From contig CM028897.1 in NCBI GenBank assembly GCA_016801885.1, positions 16,058,501 through 16,122,500 on the forward strand: a DNA stretch of 64,000 nucleotides, in the 5' to 3' direction. The notes below the pieces were generated by a model that made no database searches, was not told the origin of the DNA, and worked only from the letters and a program-made list of their open reading frames with translations. How positions within the stretch are numbered: the stretch's first letter is position 1; each line of letters opens with the position of its first letter. The position numbers were made by a program, and so were the translations under genes. Source of the DNA: Toxotes chatareus (taxonomy: Eukaryota > Chordata > Actinopteri > Toxotidae). Of the stretch, positions 1 to 13,076 are shown piece by piece.

Positions 1-2180
1 TGCAGTCAGCAGGATTGATGTGTTGCCTCTCTGTCTCTTGTCTGTGGCCCACTGGGAAAGCACCGAGCTCTGTTGTTGTAGGTGCAGGCTGGTGCTTGTG
101 ATCATCATTGTGCCTGTATACAATAAACACAGCCCTCACCCTATATTCATTTCTCTTAGATAAGTAGCTCGGTTTTGTTTATTCATTTATGTTGAATATA
201 ACGACCTGTTTTGACCGATTTTCATGCATCCATTCATTGTTGATAGATAAATAAGTGGAATACATTTACAGATTACTGGTCTTATTGATCAGGTTGGGCA
301 ATATGGTGAAAGGTGCTATGATAAATGGTAAGACTGTCTCCCAATATCAGTATATAGTGCATTACATATGTTTGGACACAGAAATTCAGCTGTTGAGTAG
401 TCTGCCTGATGTTCACATTAAAATGAATAGTTACTATGGTACGTCAAATGGGAGCTGTCTGCTGTATCAGAAATCATTGTGTAGTACTAAGTGTTTCTTT
501 GGTAGTAAACAAGAGAAAGGAAAAAATATATATATATAACGACTAATTGATTGCTCAGCCCTTAATTGCACTAATTTCAGAACTGCAGCCTGGTGAAACA
601 GTAAATTCATATTTTAGCTATCAGTAGTATTTCTTTTGGAAAAAAAACTGCCCAGGTATGCAGAAAATTGAATTTTCAAATTCAACATTTTTTCAAATTC
701 GAAATTGGTTTCCTCACAGGTTCTGTGTCTACATAGTTAAACATATTCTGTTGTGTGTGTATGACCCACTGATGTGTTCCTAGTTACTGCATTGCCACAA
801 GCTGATTGAGGCTTTGGCAAGCAGCATGAGTCATCCATGATCACATCGAGTGCCAGCCTATATTTAGCTGGTACACAGGGGGTTTGAAAGTCATTGTGAA
901 ATTAGTTTTCACTGTGAATGATTAGATTATCGCCTTCCTGGAATCCACCCCAAGACACTGACGTAGATGGAGAGATGACAGTAGTCAGAGATCTGCAGTG
1001 ATTTCACAAAGGGGATTGGCGCATGGAGCGTATTTCTGGATGCTTGTGATTTTGTGAGCTCCAGTTATGTTAGACACCAACATATGTTAGACACCACTTG
1101 TCTTATTTTACACATCTTATAAATCATTATTGATGGGGGTTTACCAATGTCTTCAGATTTCACTGACGTGGCACAAATACATTGTAAGCATTAGGTTTGA
1201 CACAGTACACACCTAATAAGATAACGCAGTGGGTTTTGCACTGTGCAATGCTGCATAGTCCAAATTGGCTTGTTTTTTTTTGAGACAAACAATGTTGAGA
1301 AGCACAAATATGATACTTAAAGCCACTCAACATCTCACATGTTTTCCATCCATAGCTCTGGGCATATAATGGCCACCTCTTCATAAAACAAAGATTTGTG
1401 GAGTAGAACAGGAACTTATTGCCACCATTTTAAATTTTACACAGTAAACATCTTAATGGGGTTATATTATAGTTTTACTCCATTTCAGTGTTATGCCAAG
1501 AATCTACTTTATTGCAGCATGTACGTGTGGCCACAGGTCTCACTGTGTTAAGCCTGCACTTTGGTGCTGATTTGTGGAAAGGTGTTTCACCTCTCTGAAG
1601 AATATGTTTGTGTTTAGCACCATTTCTAGCTACACTACACTTCTTCCGGCCCTCAGTAAAGCACAGAGAACAAGAAGGGGAGAAATTGGGTCAGCAGCCC
1701 TCAGCACATTGCTGTCACAGTGATTCGCTGTGTTTGAGTGATTCAGCGCCCCCCCTCCAATGTGCTGGTGTGTGTGGTTTTTTACTCTTTATCAGCCTCT
1801 CCTCACCCACCTACCTTATGCCTCCTCTTTTCAATCCCTCTGTTTTGATCTCACTTCATCTGTCTATCCATACAATCTCTTTTGCACTGTAGATCTGTGC
1901 ACTGTCCTACTTTGCTCTGTATCTTTTTCTCATTCTACCATCAGCGGATGTTGGCTTGAGATTTAGGTCGTAGACTGTGCCGGCCTGTTGCAGTGCATTA
2001 ACACATTGTCATTCAGGCTTAATAACCTGGGATGTGAGGTTTTGTAGCTGGTTGTCGTTGAGCAATTGTTGTTTAAATAAGCTTACTGCTTATTTGAAAT
2101 ATCTAGTTTAAATTGGTTTGTATTACAGGAAGAGTATCTTTGCTGATGAAACCCCCTCTATACATTTTTTCTTCATACAG
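1..2180. other. 5' flank or first intron of tmem184b, no coding gene seen
   Basis: I see no convincing coding exon here. The stretch is AT-rich with no CpG-rich promoter, so the first untranslated exon and promoter of tmem184b are probably to the left of the window. An AATAAA at 122-127 on the + strand could be the poly(A) signal of an upstream gene, but nothing else supports that. A possible splice acceptor (TTACAG) ends at 2128 and another (CATACAG) ends at 2180, directly before the start codon I use. Confidence 0.6.
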
Positions 2181-5100
2181 ATGAGTCAACTCTGGCGGCG
2201 AGACATACCCCTGTCAGAGAGGTTGGGGAATGACTCTCCAGTTGGCCTTGGCCCAGGGTCCCCAGCCACTGTGGCCCCACAAGGATCCAACTCCTCTTTG
2301 GTGCCAGAAGCGCCAGTGGTCACACCAGAAGAGCCAATTTTCCTCATGACCTCCACTGCCCAAACTATATCGGGTTTTTTTGTTTGGACTGCTCTTCTGA
2401 TCACATGTCACCAGGTAAGAAGATCCTGACATTCGGTGGATGCAGGTGGTCCAGCGGTCAGATGGTTGAAACTAAACTTAGAACTTTAAGAAGTCAGGTT
2501 CACTCTCCTCATCTATAGTTATTTTGTCCAACAATACATATGTGCACAGCAAAGGGATAAAGAGTTCTGGGACAATACCTAAATCTTCCTCATGATCTTT
2601 CAAGTCTACCCACTGTTCTCACTGTTCTTCTTTAACCTTCATGTGTTGAAGGTGGGTTCTAGGAGAAAAAATGGCTCCTTTTCAGCAAAAGGAAAAAATA
2701 AAACACACTCAAATGAAATGAATGAAAACACATTCTCATTCCCAGGAGGTGTTTTCCATGAGCCCCTCTTAATCTAAGGCCCTTTATTTGCACATGCACA
2801 CACCAGATGTGTGCATGCACCAGGTTGTGACCAGGTTTGTGACCCATGGGGAGAAAGCTTCTTGTGCAATTTTCTGCTTACTTTGTCCACACTGCTGGTT
2901 GCACTTCAGCTAAACACTGACATGAGTATGTGTGTATGAAACATACCGAACTCTGTGTTTTTAAGGTACGTTTACCACCAGAGCAAATAGCTAAGCCATC
3001 CTCCTAAGACAGTTGCATCAAGCATTAGAAACAAATGTTAGAAAGACCTCGTGTTTTCGTTTTTCTTTTACTATTTGGGCATTTTGTGCCTTCTTTTGAT
3101 CCCTGACAATTGAGAATGACAGAAAATGACTGGAAGGAGAGAGAGATGGGGTAAGATTTGCAATAAACGTCCCCAGTAGGATGTGAACTGGTGATGTTGG
3201 AGTCCACGATGGGTGCCCCAACCCCAATGCCACCAGGGAGCTCACATGTGTCAAGTTTTAATGAATGGAGCTGTTTATGCCTCCAAAACACACTCAGCAT
3301 TGGACAAACAGCTCGGGTAGCTTAGCTTTAGGGGAAGTATAAAATGACCTCAGCGAGCGAACTGCTGATTGTCTGCATAGTAAGATGTTCTGTGTTTTAG
3401 CTTCTTGAGTAATATTAACACTTCCATTCTCCACTGGTATTCAGTGGAGAATGGAAGTGTTGAGACTGGCAACCAGTCCGGGGTGTACCCCACCTCTTGC
3501 CCATAGTCAGCTGGGACAGGCTCCAACCCCCTCTGTGACCCTGATGGATCAAGCGGTATAGAAAATGGTTGGTGTTAATGGTACAGTACAGTAGATAGGT
3601 CCTGTTTGCCTTGTTGTGCCAGTTTATCGGCACCTGTGCTACAGTGGAGTATTTGAGGCTTAGGCCAGTGATATCTGCTGCTGCTCTTCACATTCAGGGC
3701 TAAAGAAGAGCCTTCTGTCACTCTGGAAACAGGTGCCCCTGGCTCGAATACAACATCATCAAAGACCAGGGAGTGAGTGTGTGTGTATGTGTGTTTGCTT
3801 ACAGAGGAGGGAGGAGGGTCACCTAGCAACAAGCCCTGTGAACAATGTGGACTGTCTCGCTTGGTGTGGTGTTGCCCACCGTTTGTTATTTTATCCAAGG
3901 TGTGTGTCTGTTTACAGGCCAGGAAAGGTGATAGGTGGGGCATTGTGTAAGTGGAAAGGAGGTGGATGGTGCAGACAGAGGTGCCACTGACAAAGGCCCA
4001 CGCTGTTCTTCCTGCCGTCTGCCGCTCTGAATAGGAGTGATACAAGCCCAGTATCAGTTACCGCAAACAACCCCAATGTCAGTGCACGCACACAACGAAC
4101 ACCTTGCAGATACACAGCACTCCAATATCCGACACAGGCAAATGTATACTGGCTGTATTCTGACCTGTATAGACAGACTAGAGCCTGATGAGAGCACATA
4201 CAGGTTTCATGAGGTAACAGTTAGTCTCAGCTAACCCATTTATCCACCACATTCTGAGATGGTGGTTTCACAGGGAGGAACCACATACATACATCAAAAG
4301 TTACAAATTCCATGTTTTAACAGTATTGCATTTACACGACCCTATTCTTGGGGCATTTTGGGTATTTTGTGCAATTGTAAATATATATCTTTTGTATCCT
4401 GCCAGTTCATCAACTCACAACTTTTAAAAAAAAAAAAATCCCTTTCAGCTTATGCAGTATTTCCAGTCTGAGCAGCTTTATTGCAAAGCCAGAGAATCAA
4501 TGAGTCAATATGATGCCACCAAGAAAAGATGTTCCAGCTGCCCCCTTAGAAACTTATGTCAGGCTGAAGTTGTAGACAAGTTAAAAGTTAAAACCTGCAG
4601 TTTTTTTAATGGGAGAGTTGTACAAAGGATGTTCTTACCATATCACCTGTTTATTTTGATGGATATCATTTTTTCTCACCTCTTCTGTTTGTCTGTTCTT
4701 TTTAGATCTACATGCACCTACGTTACTACAGCTCTCCAAATGAACAGAGGCACATAGTTAGGATCCTCTTCATAGTCCCCATCTACGCCTTCGACTCTTG
4801 GCTCAGCCTTCTTTTCTTCACCAATGAGGAGTATTATGTGTACTTTGACACAGTCCGAGACTGCTACGAAGGTGAGTGGATAGAGGAACGCATTGGCGTT
4901 CTGGTACACTAGTATTTTCTGCGGTAGCCTGAATTTTATGCTGCCACACTTGGCATGCACACTGCAGGCCAATACTCACCACGCTGTTGAGAGTGAGTGT
5001 TTTGTGCTCCAATGTGTGTCTTCAGATTCCCAGTAGAAATAAGGGTGCGAAAATTTATGTGTTGTGATACCCCAGTGGCAGATGGCCTTTGCAGTGTCTT

Positions 5101-8100
5101 CATTTACAAAGGTTGCCATCTTTGTTCTCATGTCTCCGTGGCCTGTTGGGATTGCAGGGGAGGGGAAACCTGTTTCCTAGCAACTGTATGAAAATGAGCA
5201 AATCCTTTAGGAGACTTTTAAAAAGCGTCTCACTTGTGAGCAGATAAACCACAACCTTGTTCTTTATCCCAACAGCCTATAATGCAAATACAGTCACAGG
5301 AATTTCTCTGAGTATTCCTGCAGAATGTGAGAGTAAAAACAAGCAATTACATAACATGCTATGGGTTTGTTAATGTGAAGTGGATTTAATTAATACATCA
5401 TCACGTGTGCTTTATTTGGACAACTAACACATTTTTATAAACAATAAATGGACTAATCAAATACAAGTTTGACATATTTAATGATAATGGTGACATTAAT
5501 GTCACTGTAGATTCACAGTAGAGACATTTATGTGTTATTATATATAATTATGTTCTCAACATTCACATTCAAATTATTTTTCTCTTTTGTAATGCTGGTC
5601 CTTTTCAAGCTAAAAAAAAGGTACTGTCTGTAATTATGTGACAGTAACATGCCCAGCACTGTGCAGACTGTGTTCTGGCAGGGATTATCAGTGTGCTACA
5701 GTCAGAGGCTTACTTTTAAACTTTCAACAGTAGAGACAGCTGATGGTGAGCTGGTGTCTGTGGGTTACCCTCAAATTAGCCTGAGAACATTTGGGGCAGC
5801 AGATGAAAAAACTTTCTGCTCAGAGACTCCAGTTGTTGGGGTCAGTTTGCAGTCCCGTCTGATTTATCTAAATTACATGTTACTTCTCAGGCAGGATGGA
5901 GTTAAAAGTTGGGAGCAGGTATGTCAGTGTCAGTGATGAGTTGACACCACCCATTAAATTTTTTTTAAACGAAGTTAATCCAAAGAATTTAAATGTCTGA
6001 GTGTGTTGAAAATGCCGAGCGAGGGATGTATAATCCATCTGAAGCCATGCATTAATAAAAAAAATCCAGTGAGACTCAGTCCTCTTCAGAGATTTTTCAG
6101 GTTAGTGCAAAAACAACCAGTGCAGCTGGCTGTATTGATTTCATGAGTGAATAATATAGCCTTACTGTAAATGTGTGCAGTTCACTTGTGTAGGCCCATT
6201 ATTTGCAGTGTGAACATGTGACACCGTTATGTGTGGTAGTGTGACATGACCATGAGCTTTCTCCAGCATTTGCTTTAATCAGTGATGTTTCCACAGGGAT
6301 CCCATGATCCCACTTCTCCACGTCTGCTCTCAGCACTAGAGAACTATAACTATACCTTATAATTATGCTTAGGCTTATACCTCACACACAACCATTACCC
6401 AGTCACCTCCAAACCTGCTGATGGACACGACTCTCCTTTCTGCCTGAAAATGGCAAGCTCAGCAGTTCAAACACAGAATCAGCTAAACACAACAGTAATT
6501 ATGACAGTCACAGTACTGTTAACACATGTTGTATAACTAATTCACTGCTTTTATAGCTGTTACACACTGATACTGTATGCTATTTCAAGCTGTTAGAAAT
6601 ATGTCTACTCTGGGAGTGATTTTACAGGTATCAGTGGTCACCTTTCGGAAAAAAAATCACTAACATTTTTATCTATGTGTGACATTGTAGCCTTTGTCAT
6701 CTACAACTTCCTGAGTCTGTGTTACGAGTATCTGGGAGGAGAGAGTGCCATCATGGCTGAGATCAGAGGGAAACCTATAGAGTAAGTCTTGTCTGCTCTG
6801 ATCTTCCCTTTTTTCCCCCCATTTCATTTTTTTTCCTCTGTGGTATGAATAATTACTTTAGTAATTTAATGTTAAGATAGCCCTCTTACTTCTCCAAATA
6901 TTTTGACCTGTATGAACCTCCTCCTCACTGTAGGTCAAGCTGTATGTATGGGACCTGTTGTCTGTGGGGAAAGACCTACTCCATTGGTTTCCTCAGGTTT
7001 TGCAAACAGGTACTGAACAAACCCTCTTGGCTCATACACTGCGCGCTGTGTAATATCACTCAGAGAGGGGTATAACTTTGCTTTAATGTTTCGCTTCACA
7101 GAAAACCTTTCCACCCCAGTGTTACAGCATGTTTTATCGTGTTTGCCGTTAACCACAGACAGCTGTTGTGGTTTTCATTTATTTCCATATAGCATTACAG
7201 TCTTCTTGCAGGGAATCTGACTGTCATGATAAACTTTATACAACGTAAAGATGCAAAAGATTTAACATTAATACAATTGTTTCCTTATATGTGCATGTCA
7301 TTGACAGTTGGTTGTTGTCAGAAGCTTTATAGTCAGTTTAGAGTACTGAATAAAGACTACAGTACCTATGACTGAAACAGAAAGTTTTTTTAATATCGCT
7401 GCCTTGTATTTCTCCTGACGTAATCCTTCTCTTTTCTTCTACCGCGTTTACTTCCCCGACTCACAGTCTTTCTCACTCTTGCTTCCTCAGGCAACTCTCC
7501 AGTTCTGTGTGGTGAAACCCCTGATGGCAATGATCACTGTCATTCTTCAGGCCTTTGGGAAATACAGAGATGGAGACTTCAAGTATGTTTCCATGCACAT
7601 CAATCAGTTTCTTGTTATCTCTGCTCTGCAGTTCTTAGATCATTACACTAAAATCCCTCTCTCCTCCAGTGTGGCTAGTGGCTACCTGTACGTGACCATC
7701 ATCTACAACATATCCGTCAGTCTGTCGCTGTACGCTCTCTTCCTCTTCTACTTTGCCACACGTGAACTGCTTGTCCCATATAGCCCTGTGCTCAAGTTCT
7801 TCATGGTCAAGTCAGTCATCTTTCTCTCCTTCTGGCAGGGTAAGAATACCATATATGAACACATTAACAAACACACACACACACACAGCAGTATGCATAC
7901 CCATTCATTCTGACATTTATTTTGTTCAGCAGCTTGTAGGCAGGAAAATATTCAGTGGGTCCAAGCGGATTACAGAGTGTAATTAAAGACAGCCTTGCTT
8001 CCTTTATAAATTCATTTGTTTCCTCTGGGTGGTGCGATTTCTGTTTTGTCTTTAATGGGTTTTGTGATGAAGTGGTGTGAATTCTATGATGCAGCATCTG

Positions 8101-9928
8101 CCAGAAATAAAATCCGAGGAAGACGTGGAAACAGGTCCCGTTAGTTCACATCGGCTTCCTTTTGTGGACCACGTCTTTTGATGTGCCAGCCTTTTCACAT
8201 TTTTCTTGCTCTAAATCTGAATCTGAATCAGGTTTTCTCATGCACATATTCAGAATGCGCAGGAAGAATGTGGCTGAAAACTTACTTTGTAATTTTTCTC
8301 TGTGTACGATTTCTGTTTTCTCTCTTTCGCTGTCTCTCTTTGTATGAATCAGGTATGCTGCTGGCCATCCTGGAGAAGTGTGGAGCCATCCCTCAGATCA
8401 GCTCTGCTGACTTCTCAGTGGGCGAGGGAACTGTTGCCGCTGGTTACCAAAACTTCATCATCTGCATTGAGATGTTCTTTGCTGCTGTTGCTTTGCGCCA
8501 TGCCTTTACTTACAAAGTCTACATGGATAAAAGACTGGACTCATATGGTAAAAGAAGTGTGTGTGTGTGTGTGTGTGTGTGTGGTGGTATTTAAGAGGCT
8601 GATGTAATTCATCTCCATATGAGAAAAAAGCTAAATGTGTTTATATTGACAACAGCAGTTTGTGTGTTTGATATTCTGTCTAATGTAGATGTACAGTTCG
8701 CACAGGGGTCTTAATACAGTCTGATTTCTACAGTCTTTCAGATCGGACCTCACTCTTTGTGTGTCACTCTTTTTATCCTGACTCTTATCTATAACATTCT
8801 GAATATTTGGACTCTTTCTCTTTTCTTCTGCTCTCTTTTTCTGTTCCTTCATTTTCATCTTGACTTTCTTATGTTCTTTGTCTCTCTTTTCTCCTTTTTC
8901 TCTCTTCCTCACTGTGCTGCACTGAAAGGCTCATTTCCTATCTATGGACAGTACGGTAGGTCTAACATTCGCTGTTTCTCGTCTACCTGCCATGGTTCTG
9001 TATGTTACAGTGCTTTTTCTTTGCTTTTTATGTGTTTTCAATGTGTTTAAATGTCCTTTATTTTAACACGACTGGTGTTTTGTGTCCAGCAGGAGTTCAG
9101 TTGATACATTTAGAATCATGGGTATTTTTCTGTCTTGTTAAGTTTCCTTATGTTCATTTTGCAGTAGGTGAATTTAACCCTTGAACATTTTGCATTTTTG
9201 TTTCTCCTGGGCTCATTTTGTTGAGGCTGTGGGGGGAGGGGGGGGGGGTGTCAGTGGTCCTCCCCATCCTCACCCCACCCCCTCTATTAAAACATGCCCC
9301 TTCTTGCTAGAAGCAGAAAAACATTTGTTTGAACAGGAAATGTAGGTTTTAAGAACTGACGCAATGCTAATTATTAGCGGAAAGTGAAATTAAATCATTA
9401 TATGTCCAGCTTCAGCAATATTATTTTATTGTTTGGCAAGTGGCTTTAAAATGTTTTAAAATACCTTACTATCCACTGTTGCTCTGTTATATAACCCATA
9501 GGGAACAGATTTATTCCTTCCATCCTGCTGATTAAATTTAGCAAAACAATATTTTTTGCCAGCACTTCAAATATTTATTTTGGAAATTTCCTTGACAGTT
9601 GGATGGAAACAGAGTTTTTTTTTTGTCATTTCATCCCTCACCTTGCATTCTGGGCCGTGTCTCTTTATTAATATTTCACCTTCCCTCTCCACTCCCAGGT
9701 CGCTGTGCTCCAATGAAGAGCATCTCCAGTAGCCTGAAGGAGACTATGAATCCAGGGGACATGGTCCAGGATGCAATCCATAACTTCTCCCCAGCTTATC
9801 AGCAGTACACCCAACAGTCTACACTAGACCGAAGTGGAGGGCCACCCCTCTCTCGCAGCCACAGTAACCTCAGCACCCGCGGGGACAACGAAAAGACCCT
9901 GCTGCTCAGCTCCGATGATGAGTTCTAA
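2181..9928 (+). CDS. tmem184b: TMEM184B, seven-pass membrane protein of the TMEM184/OST-alpha family
   Basis: Coding exons are 2181-2414, 4706-4871, 6691-6781, 6934-7009, 7491-7582, 7670-7839, 8353-8547, optional 8929-8955, and 9699-9928. All have GT-AG borders. They give 417 residues without the microexon or 426 with it (human about 407). The family, related to the alpha subunit of the organic solute transporter, has seven membrane helices. Hydrophobic segments are visible at residues about 58-76 and 92-113 and through the middle exons. Near-identical blocks to human include IVRILFIVPIYAFDSW, YNFLSLCYEYLGGES, SSCMYGTCCLWGKTYS and the tail EKTLLLSSDDEF. In mammals the protein is linked to endolysosomal function and axon maintenance; I infer the same here. 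The N-terminal 50 residues are poorly conserved and Ser/Pro-rich. I chose the ATG at 2181; an in-frame ATG at 2118 lies before a possible acceptor and seems less likely. Confidence 0.95.
3417..3461. repeat. Perfect inverted repeat, 20 bp arms, 5-nt loop
   Basis: The left arm 3417-3436 (AACACTTCCATTCTCCACTG) is the exact reverse complement of the right arm 3442-3461. The spacer is GTATT. It directly abuts the truncated SINE tail that begins at about 3462, so it may be a fold-back made during insertion or repair. It lies in a tmem184b intron. Confidence 0.95.
3462..3575 (+). mobile_element. 5'-truncated V-SINE 3' end
   Basis: This matches the 3' third of the full-length SINE at 46116-46489. 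Shared blocks, in the same order, are ACCAGTCC, GGGTGTACCC, GCCCATA, CAGCTGGGA, AGGCTCCA, GTGACCCTGAT and AAGCGGTA. The tRNA-like head and central domain are absent. The copy is clearly diverged from the 46 kb copy, so it is an older insertion. Confidence 0.8.
4872..6690 (+). other. tmem184b: tmem184b intron between second and third coding exons
   Basis: A 1.8 kb AT-rich intron. The reading frame at 5649-5936 has no family resemblance and no coding support. No other feature is seen. Confidence 0.6.
7870..7887. repeat. (CA)n microsatellite
   Basis: About nine CA units in a tmem184b intron, just after the exon ending at 7839. Confidence 0.95.
8557..8582. repeat. (GT)n microsatellite next to a splice donor
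   Basis: About thirteen GT units begin 10 bases after the donor at 8548 of tmem184b. Length variation here could affect splicing into the downstream 27-nt microexon; that is inference. Confidence 0.95.
8929..8955 (+). CDS. tmem184b: Putative 27-nt in-frame microexon of tmem184b
   Basis: The segment has an AG immediately before it (GAAAG), a pyrimidine-rich tract further upstream, and a GTAGGT donor after it. It adds nine residues (GSFPIYGQY, the first formed with the split codon) between ...RLDSYG and RCAPMKS. The split codon phases on both sides match exactly, so it can be included or skipped without a frame change. I recall vertebrate TMEM184B isoforms with a similar short insert at this point; this is from memory. 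Confidence 0.65.
9232..9300. repeat. G-run and C-rich low-complexity tract
   Basis: A G-run of about 20 bases with one A is followed by a CCCC-rich stretch, in the last intron of tmem184b. No gene signal. Confidence 0.7.
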
Positions 9929-12350
9929 GACTCAAACACACACTCAGAGGGTCACTTTACTCCCGTAGCCCATATTGAATTTTTAGCAGCTATATGAGAC
10001 AAATCAGATCTTTTGTTTCAACCTTAACATGGAAGATCCGATTCTGTTTTGGGTGTTTTCTTTTTCACATTCAGACAGCCATGAAACCCCAGATTCACAT
10101 CAGACTTGAAATCGTGGTTAGCAGACTGCAGGAAGAGAAGGGGTGTTTTTACTGTGAAAAAGAGGAAAAAAACGGGAGAAAGAGGGGGAAAGAGTGAGCA
10201 TGAAGAAGACGATCATGTCAAATAAAATCCAGGGAGAAGAGAGGTAGAGAACATTTGTGTTGACGTCATAGAGGCCATAACTGACAGAAATATAATATCT
10301 ACATTCATCTGTTGAAATTGGATCAGGACAAACCAAACAGCAACCTTACGCTGCGCACCACACCACAGCAAAACAAAAAAACACGTCAGACACATGGTGT
10401 TCGCGAGAGAAAATATGTGCCATCTTCATCTAAAACATATGGCCTCCTTCATCTTTAGGTTTTATATTGATTCTTATTGCGGACACCTCCTCACCCCTCT
10501 GCCAACTCTGCCTCTTACTGAAACATTGCCAAATAAAGAGAGCAGTACCCTGCCCTTCAGCTACTGAGACACACTGTCTTAAGATTTAGAATTGATTTAT
10601 AGTCAGGAAAACTAAAGAGCCTTTGAATTGCAGGGCTTCATTTTAATATAAGAATTTAATCACAGGTATTTTTTTTTTAAATGTTGTATGACCTTGAGGG
10701 TATAACTCGTTTAAAGACTAGTGTGTTGGAAAATTGTTATTCCAGAAATGTTATAAATATTCTGTATATGTTTTCACTTTGTTGTGGGTTCATATGAACA
10801 AGGGAATCAAAAGTGTAATAGTATGACTTTTGGCCCGACTCGGGCTCCTCGCACAATGTTACTGTTTGTGGAGCGCTGAGGGAACAGCTGTAGGAGAGAT
10901 TTTCGTGTGGGCAGAGTGACTGATGAAAGGACAACACCCACACAGATTACAGATTACTGAGGAAGCAACACTTCCCTGCAAGAGCCAGCCCAGCTGTGAT
11001 GCGCTGTGGATTGTATTCCCATAATTAAGGGCATTACATGCAGCACAGATCAGGCCTGCCTCTGCTGGTACTGTTTATAATTGCATCGCTGCTATAGTAG
11101 TAGTAGATGAGTGAGGACAATGGTCACTACAGAGGGATAAGGACATGTAAAAACATGTCAGTGCAAACAAGGCTTTAAATCTGATTGTATTCTCATCCTG
11201 GATAGGATTATATGGGCATTAAAAGTTGGTATACAAGATCACAGAATAGGTACAGTTAGAAAATGTGTATGTTAAAGGGACACACTATAGCGGAAAACAT
11301 TGATGGACTGTGGAAGAATGGGGAGTAGAGAAAAGCCTCAACACAGTCAAACCTTTTGGGTCTGCCTGCATCCTCTTGTTCCTCCTGTTCCTATTATCTT
11401 TTTCCAAAAGATAACTGAAACTATTTGAGTTGATTGTTCACGCTGTTATCAACTGATATTTAATAAGCATTTTAGCAGCAGCCAGTGTAGAAGTTGCTTG
11501 TGGTTGTGATCGTAAAATATTTGATGGTGGATCACAGCGGTGTAAAAAGCGAGTAGATCCTTTGGAGAGGTGACATGAGGCCCCACTGCTGCCTCTAAAT
11601 GTGTGTTCAGCTTTTTTTTTTTTTTTTTTTTAAATGTTGAGAGCAGAATCCAAACAGATCTCACTTATAGATTGATCCCAAGTCTTTTGACTGCAGGTAA
11701 ACACAGTACAGTACAGTCCTTGTGAGTGATGAATGTAGTCAGAATGAAAGTGTTTGTGATGTTGGTTTCCGGCTGTGACTGCTAACCCAAATCCCTTCCA
11801 AGCACCTCACACACTCAATAATTAACATAACACTTTTCTATCCATCTTTCCGCTGAGCATGTAGTGCTTCAGTTAAAGGCAAAGGTTGAATTAATTTATT
11901 CTGTTGATGTAACATTAACTTAGTAATACTGAAAAAGTGAAATTCATTGCCTTATACTTTGCCTCTTGGTAACAGCATATCATACTCAAGCATCTTTATT
12001 TAAAGTGCTATCAAATGATAGGTTTGATACTATGTGATTGAAAAGCTGGATGTTTATCATGAAGCTGAATATATTAAACCAGGAAATAATATACCAGAAA
12101 GGAAAGAATGTTGTAAATAGAGTTAAACTAAACACTGCGAAACACTCATGAAGACAACCACAATGGCACTGCTTGGTATAGTGCTTTGTTTTAATATTTT
12201 TGTGGTTTTAACATTTTAATTTTCATATATTCTTATGTTGTATTTCTGTTGTATACTTTTTAATTTGTATATTGGTAATTTCTCATCTTTTGATGCTATA
12301 TTGGTTTATGTTGGTATTGAAAAGGAAATAAAAAAGGAAATTACTTTTTT
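9929..12350 (+). other. tmem184b: tmem184b 3'UTR with candidate poly(A) signals
   Basis: No gene lies between the tmem184b stop and the ddx17 promoter. AATAAA occurs at 12327-12332, followed within about 20 bases by a T-rich tract, making this the best distal poly(A) site. Earlier AATAAA copies near 10218 and 10533 could give short 3'UTR forms. A poly(T) run sits near 11611-11632. A 2.4 kb 3'UTR is compatible with the long mammalian one, but the true end is inferred. Confidence 0.55.
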
Positions 12351-12699
12351 TTTTTTCCCATGTTGTTGTCGTTCGCCAGCTTCCACTTCTTAGGCCTGTG
12401 GGAACACCATCATCACACAACAATGTGTAATATTTTGTGGAACTGAAATTGTTCCAATATTGTGAAGTACACTTTAGAAGTAGGTCAGAATGACCAGAAA
12501 AATAGGAACTGCTGTTTCTTTCGCCTCATCATTGTTCCTGAAAAAGAGAGAATTCAGTACAGCTAATTTCTAATTAGTTATTAGTAGTGTTTACAAATTA
12601 AAGTATTAAGCAGCGAATACAGTTTAGAACACCCACGCAAGAAAACGTACTGTATTTATCTACAAAGTGGTAAATGCTTACTTATTTAAGCAAGTATGA

Positions 12700-13076
12700 T
12701 TGACATTATACTTTGGGGCGGGGATTCCCCAGCAGCTAGCCAGTCACAGTAACTTCCGCTGAGGGCTAAGCTAACAGCATCATAACGGTGCAGCCTGCAG
12801 TTGTGTTAGTTGAGCTTAAGTTTAGATTCGTCGCTACCAAAAACATGCCTTGGTGTGATATTTGACTTTTCAACAAGCGTGTAATAAAGCGATAGTTTAT
12901 TCTCTCAGTCCTTGTTCTAATTTAACGTTGGCTTTTGGGTGCGTTTTTTTCAAGCAAGGCCTGAAACGGCAACGAAAAGCGAAAGCCAGGTAACCTCTTC
13001 GAGATAAAAAGGTCCACTGATCTGACGGTGACATTAAACAGGTGCTTTATCACCCGGAAGAGCGTTTGTCCTCAAA
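12700..13076 (+). promoter_or_regulatory. ddx17: ddx17 promoter and 5'UTR
   Basis: This interval precedes the ddx17 start codon. It contains ETS-type motifs (ACTTCCG near 12750 and CCGGAAG near 13053) and no clear TATA box, as is usual for housekeeping RNA-binding protein genes. The exact transcription start cannot be placed. Confidence 0.5.

Larger units (their letters stand above)
2415..4705 (+). other. tmem184b: tmem184b intron between first and second coding exons
   Basis: A 2.3 kb intron with a consensus donor (GTAAGA) and acceptor (TTTTTAG). It carries a perfect inverted repeat at 3417-3461 and a 5'-truncated SINE tail at about 3462-3575, both listed separately, plus a short GT-rich run near 3776-3796. 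I see no further exon or RNA gene. Confidence 0.7.

Noticed and set aside
3575..4045. Minus-strand 156-residue frame in a tmem184b intron
   Set aside because: No family resemblance, includes SINE-adjacent and GT-repeat sequence, and lacks exon signals.
7583..7669. Coding continuation between two tmem184b exons
   Set aside because: The open frame continues by chance; GT-AG borders and human alignment place an intron here.
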